Of a stretch of 10,646 nucleotides of DNA, positions 1 through 6,200 are shown one piece after another (within the stretch, counting starts at the first letter, position 1; every line of letters starts with the position of its first letter). The DNA comes from Bryobacterales bacterium (lineage in GTDB: Bacteria; Acidobacteriota; Terriglobia; Bryobacterales; Bryobacteraceae). The stretch is taken from NCBI GenBank assembly GCA_003142355.1, contig PLMF01000091.1, positions 1 to 10,646 of the forward strand. The letters are read 5' to 3'. The notes beneath the pieces were generated by a model. The model had not been told where the DNA came from, did not search any database, and saw nothing but the letters and a program-made list of their open reading frames with translations. A program made the position numbers and the translations under genes.

Positions 1-509
1 CCGGGCATCGTAACCGGCTGCGCGGGAGGTTCGGGAACCGCTTCTTCCTCGACAGCGGCGGCGGCCTCCGGTTCGGCGCTGCCAAGCAGCACGGCGAGTT
101 CCTCGTCGGAGAACCCCACCAGCGACAGGTTGAAGCCATCCGCTCCGAGCGACTCCAATACGCCCCGCAGCAGTTCATCGTTCCACCCGGCGTTGAGGGC
201 GAGCTGGTTATCGGCGATGATGTACGCCCGCCGTTGAATCTCGCTGAGGTGACCCAGCACCACTACCGGAACCTCCGCAAGGCCCAACTTGCGAGCAGCC
301 AGGAGGCGGCCGTGGCCGGCAATGATCCCGTCCATGGAATCGACGAGGATCGGATTCACAAATCCAAACTCCACGATGGACGCTGCGATCTGCGCCACCT
401 GCTCCGGAGAATGCGTGCGCGCGTTTCTGGAGTAGGGCACCAGCCGGTCCGCCGGCCAGATCTCGATGCGCCGCGCCATGGCGGGCGTGATGGAAACAGG
501 TTCGGTCAT
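1..509 (-). CDS. ParB-domain DNA methyltransferase, N-terminal part (cut by window edge)
   Basis: About 169 codons are visible, starting at the ATG at 509-507 and running off the left edge. Residues 15-105 form a ParB/Srx-like N-terminal domain: a basic start with PADRLVPYSRNARTHS, then VNPILVD (51-57), and the signature GIIAGHGRLLAARKLGL (61-77), whose GHGR replaces the GERR of chromosomal ParB. IIADNQLALNAGW (97-109) and GFSDEEL follow, then an acidic linker rich in Ala, Glu and Pro that ends in PVTMPG. From knowledge of the family, this layout is usual in phage proteins where a ParB-like domain precedes an N6-adenine/N4-cytosine methylase domain beginning near 'PGDLW..GxHRLLCGDA'. That domain would lie outside the window, so methylase activity is inference. 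No Shine-Dalgarno is obvious before the ATG; a palindrome sits at 518-538 instead. An internal ATG at codon 11 is an alternative start. Confidence 0.85.
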   Translation of the reverse strand, partial: MTEPVSITPAMARRIEIWPADRLVPYSRNARTHSPEQVAQIAASIVEFGFVNPILVDSMDGIIAGHGRLLAARKLGLAEVPVVVLGHLSEIQRRAYIIADNQLALNAGWNDELLRGVLESLGADGFNLSLVGFSDEELAVLLGSAEPEAAAAVEEEAVPEPPAQPVTMP

Positions 510-517
510 TGAGTCGT

Positions 518-538
518 GACTGCGGAAATTCCGCAGTC
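518..538. promoter_or_regulatory. Perfect 10+1+10 bp palindrome just upstream of the ParB-methyltransferase start
   Basis: The arms GACTGCGGAA (518-527) and TTCCGCAGTC (529-538) are exact reverse complements around a single central A. The element lies 8 nt upstream of the ATG of the ParB-methyltransferase gene, in the place where a ribosome binding site or promoter-proximal operator would be. A symmetric site of this size fits a dimeric repressor operator, or an RNA hairpin that controls translation. There is no T-run on either side, which argues against a simple intrinsic terminator. The role is inference; the symmetry is directly visible. Confidence 0.55.
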
Positions 539-581
539 GCACCTGGTGGCGGGCCGGCCAAGGGAGCTACGACCGCAGAGA

Positions 582-788
582 TCACCCACGAAAGCTATCC
601 ACCATCTGAAGCCGCCGCCCAATCCAGCGCATGACCGGTACGGCCATCGAATTGCCAATCGCCCGGTATAGCGGACCGTTGGCGGCGGGCTTCCCGCCAT
701 ATGGGATCAAGGTGTATTCGTCCGGCATGCCCTGCGGCCGACCGTGCCGAGAGCCGGCGCGATCAGGGTGACCAACCGCCCTGACCAC
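582..788 (-). pseudogene. C-terminal remnant of a DNA (cytosine-5) methyltransferase
   Basis: The frame can start at a GTG (788-786) and ends with TGA at 584-582; an in-frame TAG lies upstream at 818-816. Only the last ~50 codons are convincing. QGMPDEYTLIPYGG (residues 19-32) matches the 'LQGFPDxYT' region and YRAIGNSMAVPVMRWIG (41-57) matches conserved motif X near the C-terminus of C5 cytosine methyltransferases of the Dcm/M.HhaI type. Motifs I, IV (PCQ), VI and VIII, which hold the cofactor site and the catalytic cysteine, are missing, and none was found in the other frames up to 1080. The piece therefore cannot methylate DNA alone. Homology stops abruptly near position 735; further upstream the sequence is a short tandem repeat. 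A deletion within a methylase gene is the simplest reading. A sequencing or assembly error is less likely because the missing part is large. Confidence 0.75.
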
Positions 789-802
789 CTGCCCTGACCA
801 CC
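767..802. repeat. Short tandem repeat next to the methyltransferase breakpoint
   Basis: GCCCTGACCACC occurs at 778-789 and again at 791-802, a 13-bp period. A decayed third unit (GGTGACCAACC) lies at 767-777. The repeat begins about 30 bp upstream of the point where methyltransferase similarity ends, so it may mark the deletion or recombination junction. Confidence 0.55.
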
Positions 803-880
803 CAATTAAGTCACTCTAACTAAAGACTTTGCGCCGCCAGTCCACCCGCCGGTGAAAGTCGCCGGGGAGGACCCAGGATT

Positions 881-950
881 CGCCCCGGCAGCGCCCGTTT
901 GGCCCCGTCGGCGCCCGTTCGCGCCCGGGTGGCCCGTGTCGCGCCGTCTG
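881..950. repeat. Degenerate 10-bp tandem repeat, consensus near GCGCCCGTTC
   Basis: Consecutive decamers starting at 891, 901, 911, 921, 931 and 941 are all variants of G(C/G)(G/C)CCCGTT; the heptamer GCGCCCG is exact at 891, 911 and 921. A weaker unit precedes at 881. The 10-bp phase puts each unit on the same face of the helix. On the minus strand one frame reads as a weak Gly-rich pattern, but no coding frame keeps it, so it is treated as a DNA repeat. Confidence 0.4.
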
Positions 951-1037
951 GCTCCAGGTTGGCTGGATGGCACACCCGCCGCCTCGGGCGCGCCTGGCCG
1001 CCACGGAACCGCACCACGGACGCGAGCGAGCTACCGT

Positions 1038-1058
1038 ATCTTTAATACTCTTAAAGAT
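1038..1058. promoter_or_regulatory. A+T-rich inverted repeat downstream of the small coupled gene
   Basis: ATCTTTAA (1038-1045) and TTAAAGAT (1051-1058) are perfect 8-bp arms around a 5-nt spacer. The element is isolated in strongly GC-rich DNA, 22 bp beyond the stop codon of the gene ending at 1081. It could be a regulator binding site for what lies to the left, or a weak hairpin ending the transcript. There is no U-run after it and the stem is A+T-rich, so a terminator role is doubtful. Confidence 0.35.
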
Positions 1059-1080
1059 GGCCTGCTGCTCGCATCCCACA

Positions 1081-1425
1081 TCAGCAGCGCTCGGTCGCCA
1101 GGAACGTATGCCTGCTGGCGCCCTTGCGGCGCCCGAATCCCATTGCCACGCCGGGCGCGATCATGGGCAGGTTCGCCAACTCAGCGAGTTGCGCCATGCC
1201 GGTGTGGGCGGCACGATCATAAGCGGTTTCTCTCACGACCGATGCGGCGACAATCGATGCAACAGCGCCGCCGGAAATGAACTCCAGACAATCGCGCCCA
1301 CTATCGTCCTTCACCCACCGCGCAACACAACGCCCTACGCAGCGCTCGGCGCACTTGCGGCTGGTGTACCCGCGCCCGGAAGCTGGGTTCAGAATCCGGA
1401 CATCAACCCCTTTGTTTCTGGACAT
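1081..1425 (-). CDS. Small protein sharing its N-terminal module with the upstream HNH endonuclease
   Basis: This 114-residue, Cys-containing, basic protein starts with an ATG whose A is the last base of the HNH gene's TAA stop (TAATG), a clear sign of translational coupling. Residues 9-50 (VRILNP, then YTSRKCAERCVGRCVARW, then a short acidic stretch and LEFI) align without gaps over most of their length with residues 28-63 of the HNH protein: VRILNP, TSR, A, V, R, VA and W are identical at matching places. The rest (51-114) shows no known domain, catalytic motif, signal peptide or membrane segment. The shared module may bind nucleic acid or a common partner (inference). The gene may be a paralogue that lost, or never had, the nuclease domain. 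Function unknown. Confidence 0.6.
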   Translation of the reverse strand: MSRNKGVDVRILNPASGRGYTSRKCAERCVGRCVARWVKDDSGRDCLEFISGGAVASIVAASVVRETAYDRAAHTGMAQLAELANLPMIAPGVAMGFGRRKGASRHTFLATERC

Positions 1426-1961
1426 TACGATGTAGCCCGCACGCGGAAATCAATGGTCCGTGCGCCTTTTCGCGAGTTGCATGATCCGCAGAGCGGTTGG
1501 AGATTTGAGGCGGAATTCGAGCCGCCTTCGGAAAGAGGAATAACGTGATCCTTTGTCAGCGTCACACCCGCGGCACCGCAACGGAGACAGCGGCCATCGT
1601 ACAGGCTTAGGATCGCCTTCCACTCGGCCTGCGTATGCGATCCGCTAGCGGACCTCTCCAGTGCGGCGCGCTCCAACTCGCGCCGCCTTACTGCTATTGC
1701 AGCGCAGGTCTCGATGCGCGTGGCGCGAAACTCGGCACGGGCTTTTGCGGGCGTTCCCCTATCGCCACCCGTGTCAATGAAGCTAATTGCATCGCCACTC
1801 CACACCGCAACACCGCGTGCTACAAACTTTGCGGCGCGGCGCCGTGAGGTAAATCTGGCGCCCATGGGGTTCAGTATGCGGACATAGCGATCGGGGCTCT
1901 TTTGTACTGTAGCCGTGGTCAACGGCGGTCGCACTGGAGTGCTCATAGACACTTCGGGCAT
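1425..1961 (-). CDS. HNH endonuclease with an N-terminal 'VRILNP-TSR' module
   Basis: The C-terminal third is a classic zinc-ribbon HNH nuclease (PF01844 type). Numbered from the ATG at 1961, C125 and C128 (CLRCG) pair with C158 and C161 (CGSC), enclosing the DH motif D138-H139 (KDHVIPLSEGG), the middle Asn near 153 (SASNL) and the final N162 in CNSRKGA. The general-base His and the metal-binding residues are all present, so the domain looks active. Before it are a basic, Arg/Glu-rich helical stretch (about 75-115) and a short module (27-63: VRILNPMG, FTSRRRAAKFVARGVAVW, FID) that recurs in the next gene. A TTG just upstream and an ATG at 1946 are alternative starts; none has a strong ribosome binding site. 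Small phage HNH proteins serve as homing, packaging or restriction nucleases; which applies here cannot be told. Confidence 0.85.
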   Translation of the reverse strand: MPEVSMSTPVRPPLTTATVQKSPDRYVRILNPMGARFTSRRRAAKFVARGVAVWSGDAISFIDTGGDRGTPAKARAEFRATRIETCAAIAVRRRELERAALERSASGSHTQAEWKAILSLYDGRCLRCGAAGVTLTKDHVIPLSEGGSNSASNLQPLCGSCNSRKGARTIDFRVRATS

Positions 1962-1977
1962 CAACGCTTTTAGGTGT

Positions 1978-1991
1978 GCGGGTATGCCCGC
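1978..1991. other. Short GC hairpin in the leader of the HNH gene
   Basis: GCGGG (1978-1982) and CCCGC (1987-1991) form a 5-bp inverted repeat with a TATG loop, 17 bp upstream of the HNH ATG. The gap between the 231-residue gene and the HNH gene is about 150 bp, the longest clear gap in the left part. It could hold a promoter, but I found only weak -35/-10-like words near 2070-2092, so none is called. Confidence 0.25.
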
Positions 1992-2109
1992 AAGGAGAGG
2001 TGTGAAGGGATCTTTCGGAGAATCGGCTTGGCACCTGTCATCCGAACAGATCGTTGCTTCCGGTAATAGATACTCCCGAGGCCTTCAACATGTGCAATTT
2101 TTGTTTGGA

Positions 2110-2805
2110 TCAAAGGGATGTGTTGCTGTTTCGGCGCTCCCACGGCTGCGTGACATCGGGGTTGTAGAAGCGGTGGCGCACCTCCGCTGGCAGAGGATGG
2201 ATGATCTCGATGGAGTGCATGGTGACTTCGCCAATGCGGTCGGCGGCTTTCAGATAACAGACAAGGCCGCGGAGCGGATCGAAGATGCCGCCGCCAATGC
2301 CATACAGCCGTTCGCGCTTCCAGCCTGTGGCCAGCGCGTTGTCAGCGATGCTGTCCACGAGTGCGACGGCATCCGGCGAGATGTGATCGCCGCCGGATTT
2401 CCGCAGAACGGGTGTCGGCAAGATTGGCCGATCATCCTCGGTGATCGGCGGCTTGTACTCAGCGGCGCGAAGCGACCGTACTGCCTGCAGCAATTGCTCT
2501 TCGCCGAAATGCTCGACCGCCCACTCGTGTACGGTATTGAACCGCAGACGCAAGTCTTCGAACGCGGCCGCGTCGAGATGCCCGGCTGTCGCGGCCTTTC
2601 TCGCCAGCACCATTCGCGACCGCAGCCAGGCGTAATACTCGGGATCGAGCCGCCGGTACACCGTGTCGTTGATCTGGAAATCCCTGGCGATCCCGTTCGG
2701 CTGGTTCGTCGCCCAGATGGCGAGGGAGGAAGATACGTATAGGGTGCTCCCGCCTCGAGGCGACGGGATCACCGTTGCAGACGGCTCTTGTAGGACTTCA
2801 ATCAT
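2110..2805 (-). CDS. Conserved-looking protein of unknown function, 231 residues
   Basis: I cannot name a family with confidence. The ATG at 2805 is preceded by GAAGG about 10 nt upstream, a reasonable ribosome binding site. The first ~25 residues look variable. Residues 45-100 hold VYRRLDPEYYAWLRSRM and a helical run ending FNTVHEWAVEHFG, rich in aromatic and charged residues. After a polar linker (110-145), residues 165-223 hold RLYGIGGGIFDPLRGLVCYLK, DRIGEVTMHSIEIIHPLP and FYNPDVTQPW, which has the look of a small compact beta domain. No Walker motifs, zinc ligands, nuclease signature, signal peptide or membrane segment is visible. I have an impression of similar uncharacterised proteins in acidobacterial mobile DNA, which is not verified. 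Its place between the replication operon and the HNH gene suggests an accessory early-gene role. Confidence 0.75.
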   Translation of the reverse strand: MIEVLQEPSATVIPSPRGGSTLYVSSSLAIWATNQPNGIARDFQINDTVYRRLDPEYYAWLRSRMVLARKAATAGHLDAAAFEDLRLRFNTVHEWAVEHFGEEQLLQAVRSLRAAEYKPPITEDDRPILPTPVLRKSGGDHISPDAVALVDSIADNALATGWKRERLYGIGGGIFDPLRGLVCYLKAADRIGEVTMHSIEIIHPLPAEVRHRFYNPDVTQPWERRNSNTSL

Positions 2806-2860
2806 AGATTATTGCCTTCGCCCCAAATCTGTTGTCCATTCCCGCGACGACAGTCGCCGG

Positions 2861-3226
2861 CTACGGGGGATCCCTGCCGGGAGTGTTCCAGTCCTCGGGC
2901 AGGTTGGCCAGGTCGATGGCACCCGGATTTCCAGGTTCGGCGGACCTAGCGGACCTCGCGGACCTCATGCGGACCTCCGAAACTGAGGTCCGCCGAGTGT
3001 AAGTATCATCGTGTGTATTAGTTGCGGATACCGCGCGGCCCTGGCGGACCTCTGAGGCGTTTTCGGCACCCAGTTCTATAGAATTCTCTCTACACGCCAC
3101 CTCTCCCACGGTTGTTTGTGTGTTTTTTGTTTCCCCGCGAAATAGCCCTTTGAGGTCCGCCAGGTCCGTCGAAGTCTCAGAAGTAGTTGTTTCTAAGGAA
3201 CTTAATACCGGCGGACCTGTCTCCAA
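2861..3226 (-). CDS. Doubtful 121-codon open frame through the octamer array
   Basis: The frame starts at a TTG inside the primase gene's 3' end (25-nt overlap) and stops with TAG at 2861-2863. Codon use is unlike the neighbours: third positions are far richer in A and T until about the last 25 codons. The protein is Thr/Ser/Arg-rich and low in hydrophobic residues, and the octamer repeats appear in it in more than one reading register (LADL in one place, RSARSA in another), as expected if DNA and not protein sequence is repeated. The last part (GAIDLANLPEDW) has GC-rich codons and looks more coding-like, so it may be a remnant of a longer primase tail that lost its frame. No ribosome binding site was recognised. 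Probably not a gene. Confidence 0.2.
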   Translation of the reverse strand: METGPPVLSSLETTTSETSTDLADLKGLFRGETKNTQTTVGEVACRENSIELGAENASEVRQGRAVSATNTHDDTYTRRTSVSEVRMRSARSARSAEPGNPGAIDLANLPEDWNTPGRDPP

Positions 3227-3267
3227 CGAGGTCCGCGTGAGGTCCGCGTGAGGTCCGCAAGGTCCGC
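2940..3267. repeat. Phased array of the octamer GCGGACCT / AGGTCCGC
   Basis: Exact GCGGACCT starts at 2940, 2949, 2958, 2969, 3044 and 3211. Exact AGGTCCGC (its reverse complement) starts at 2986, 3153, 3229, 3240, 3251 and 3260, with one variant (AGGTCCGT) at 3162. The left cluster has spacings of 9, 9 and 11 bp, the right cluster 11, 11 and 9, so units fall near one helical turn apart, and the outer clusters point toward each other. Between them lies lower-GC DNA with T-rich runs (3110-3132) and the palindrome TTCTATAGAA (3074-3083). The copies at 2969 and 2986 form a 9-bp perfect stem with a 7-nt loop. This resembles an iteron-type origin or a multi-site operator next to the primase gene. 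That role is inference. The array overlaps the last ~22 codons of the primase gene. Confidence 0.8.
2969..2993. other. Hairpin formed by two facing array octamers
   Basis: GCGGACCTC (2969-2977) and GAGGTCCGC (2985-2993) are perfect 9-bp arms with a 7-nt loop. It is the only strong hairpin in the array with a short loop. No T-run follows on either strand, so it is not a standard intrinsic terminator. Confidence 0.5.
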
Positions 3268-6200
3268 CGAATCAATAGAATCAATGAGATCCAGACCTGA
3301 CTGGTCGCATGGGCCCGGATCAATGCCACCATCGACCGGCGCGAGGGCGTAAAGGAACGCGCCTTTGTGCTTATTGAAGCTCACGCGCTTCACCGCAAGG
3401 CCGTTGAAAACCCGATCCCGCTTATTGCCGAGGGCAGCGGCCAACCGCGTCTGCTGCGAGCGCGGCGATCCGTCACCGCGGGCGTTCAGCATCAATTCGC
3501 GTTGTTCGCACAGCCGGTTCAAGTCGCCGACCTTCTGGGGCTCGCTGTGGAAGGCGTCCCACCAGGTTGCGGTGAACTCCCGCCACATCTGTCCGTCGGC
3601 GTCGGCGGTCTCATAGAGTTCATCGAGATTACCCAGGAAGCCTGGAATCTGTGCCACGCCGAGGACGCCGCCAACAATGGCCGACCAAGCCTCGAAAGAG
3701 CCGAGACGGATGGGATGCAGTGGCTGGCCGGCCACGATCCATGCCTGGACCAGAGTCAGCACGGCGTGAACCAGCGCCGGCCGATTTTGTTGGGCCCACT
3801 CCGCGATGGCCGTGCGCTTGAATTTCGCACGCAGCCATGGGCGGTCCACCCGCGGGTCGATGCGCGCGCGGACGCACCGGCGCGACATCTCATCTGAAAG
3901 TTTTGGGTTGTTGCCAGTCATCAGCCACAGAGCATTGTTGGGAACGGTGACCATGTCCGTCACGCCGAGATACCGGTCGGTCCAGCGGGGTGCGGTAATG
4001 ATCGAAGCCAAGGCTTGCGATTCCAACTTCCTTTTGTCGCTGATGTTGTCGAGCAGAATGATCGGACGGCCCTGCATCAGCTCGGCGGTGAGCATCTTGC
4101 GAACCTCGTCCTCCTGCTCGGGAATCGTGCGGGCGTCACAGGTCTTGCCGGTAGTCACGATGGAGATCAGGTTCGTGAGCAGTCCTTTGCCGGATCCCAT
4201 CGTCGGCGCCTCGACGAGATGGATGGGCGTGGGACCGTCGATCATCCGGCGTATGAAAGGCAGGACGACAGCGGCCACCGCATGCGCGCGGTCGGCGGCG
4301 GTGGCAAAGGGGAAATCGACGAACAGGTCATCCAGCAACAGAGACTGTGCGGCCGTGATCTGCTCCGGTGTGGGTTCGACGGGGACCTCTGGCACCGTGA
4401 GCGACGCGTCGGGAAATAGCCAGAGCCGATCCTGGGGGTGATAGCCCGAGTCGGAAATGAGGCGGCCATCCTTTCCGAATGCCGGTGTGCGAATCAGCGA
4501 CTCCAGGTGAGGAAGGTTCCGATCCGGGGTTTCGCACATGTCACGCGCAGCATCTTTGGATGGAGATGTGGCAACAACGAGGTCGTCTCCCAGCGTCCTG
4601 TTCCAATTAGCCGTTCGCGCCAGCACGCCATACATCGACGTTTCGTTCAAGACATCGATGGTGGGCCCGTCGTCGGCTTCCACGATGCGGACCAATGCAC
4701 CCCCGCGCAGGAACAGGGATGGCTTGCCTGTGCTGCGCGGGGAATCGATCTGGTTTGCAGCGTGAACCGCAGACCAAGCGTCATTGATAACGTCCCGCAA
4801 CTGCCGGTTGTTCACCTGGATGTCTGGCAAGGGCGCAGGTTGGGTCCGGTCGATTGGGACCGGTTGGGCTCCACCGGAAAGGCCGTACGATCGACCCCTA
4901 CCAGGGCACGCCTTTCGGTCAATCTCGACAACCTTCAACTGCTTGCGCAGGGTGGTGACCGGAAGCCGCCCTTTCCCGCAGTGTGCCTGAATGAGGCGTA
5001 GATGACGGTCCTGCTCGATTGGGCCCAGGCGCCCGACTTCGGCCAGGATGGGCTCCAGTGCCCGGCTGAGGTTCTGGTCGGGAGTATCGGTACCGAGTTT
5101 CGAGATGGCCAGTTCCAGAGGGCTCTGGGCTGCGGCGAGGATATCGTCGAAATCGGCCGCGCTTTTGCCCGTGACGAAATACTCGTTCACGTCGATTTTG
5201 GCGTCGGCCAGCAGGCACTGGGCGTGTTGGACCTCCTCCTGACCCTTGCCGTCCATAAGCTTCGCGAGTTCCCTCGGAGTGACGGAGCCCTCGACGCCGA
5301 ACCGTTCGCGAAGCTCACTCCGCGCAAGTTGCTGCTTTTCTCCCAGCGGCAAAACCGCTAATCGCGTCAGAATACCGTTCTCCGCGAGAGTGCGCGCCGT
5401 GCGCATGGCGCCGTTCATGCCGGCTTCCGAAATTTCGTTGTCCTGGCAGATGTAGACGGTCTTTACGCCGGCGAGTTTCGGTAACAAGCGAGCCCAGTCA
5501 CCTTCGCGGATCTGAACGGTGACGGGAGAGACCGTCGGGAAGCCATGCTCCATCAGCGAAATGCAGTCCGTGACACCCTCGGTCAGGACGACCCGCTCCG
5601 GCCGCGTGAGCAGAACGTCCTCATTGAAGAGCACGTCATTCTGGATGCAGGGCGCGACGTGGCTGCCGTCGCGCTCGTTCTGGACCGCGAGCTTCTTGTA
5701 TTTCGACTTCTCCCAGGATTGATCGGGCGTCCATGGCGTCTGGCGGCCAATCATGAACACGACGCGCCCACGGCTCCAGTACGGGAATACGATGCGGCCG
5801 TCGAAGAACGGTACCAACCCGTCCTGCGCGGTGGGGCGGAATGCCGACGTGGCCGCCAGTTCGCGTTTGGTGAATGCGCCGGGACCGTCCATCAGTGCCC
5901 GGATGACGCTGGGTTCCGTGTTGGCGGCAAAGCCGACCTTCAACCGGGCGGCCATCTCGTCGCTGATGCCATACTTCTCCCGAAACCACGTAAGCACGTC
6001 TGGTGTTGCCAGGAGCCGCTGGTGATAGAACTCTGCAATTTCGGTCAGCGCCTCTCGGACGCGCAACGTGAAGGCGTGGGCCTGTTCAGCATCTTCCGTG
6101 CTACCAGCGGAGAGTCTCGACAGCGACGGCATGCCTGCGCGCGATGCCAGAAAGTCACGCGCCCGCCGATGCGATTCCGGCATGCGGCCGGATTGGCCGC

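Larger units (their letters stand above)
803..1080. other. Stretch without a convincing gene, very GC-rich in the middle
   Basis: Together with the repeat at 767-802 this is about 300 bp lacking a supported gene. Open frames cross it on both strands, but they are Arg/Pro/Gly-rich translations of GC-rich DNA with no recognisable motif, and the one on the minus strand needs a GTG with no ribosome binding site. Two patterns stand out: a degenerate 10-bp tandem repeat at about 881-950 and an A+T-rich palindrome at 1038-1058. No methyltransferase motifs, tRNA-like structure or known element was recognised. Confidence 0.5.

Noticed and set aside
889..960. Collagen-like Gly-X-Y coding remnant on the minus strand
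   Set aside because: Gly-rich runs appear only in pieces in all three frames, and none keeps the triplet period for more than a few repeats, which composition alone can explain.
816..1079. 87-codon minus-strand frame starting at a GTG
   Set aside because: There is no ribosome binding site, it reads through the degenerate 10-bp repeat, its Arg/Gly/Pro-rich translation has no domain, and it shows none of the missing methyltransferase motifs.
967..1548. 193-codon open frame on the plus strand
   Set aside because: It is antisense to the coupled small gene and the HNH gene. The minus-strand frames carry the HNH motifs and the shared module, while this frame has none.
582..1961. Type II restriction-modification system (HNH nuclease with cytosine methyltransferase)
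   Set aside because: The methyltransferase is only a non-functional remnant, and an active HNH restriction enzyme without a working partner would be harmful. The HNH gene is coupled to a different small gene.
1915..2742. 275-codon open frame on the plus strand
   Set aside because: It is antisense to the 231-residue gene and runs into the HNH gene's leader. Its translation has no known motif, and GC-rich genes often leave long open frames on the other strand.
2844..2857. Hairpin GCGAC/GTCGC as an intrinsic terminator
   Set aside because: The stem is only 5 bp with a 4-nt loop, and no T-run follows on either strand.
2940..3267. CRISPR array
   Set aside because: The repeated unit is only 8 bp, spacings are 9-11 bp inside clusters, and units occur in both orientations. 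CRISPR arrays have 23-47 bp repeats in one direction and spacers of similar length.
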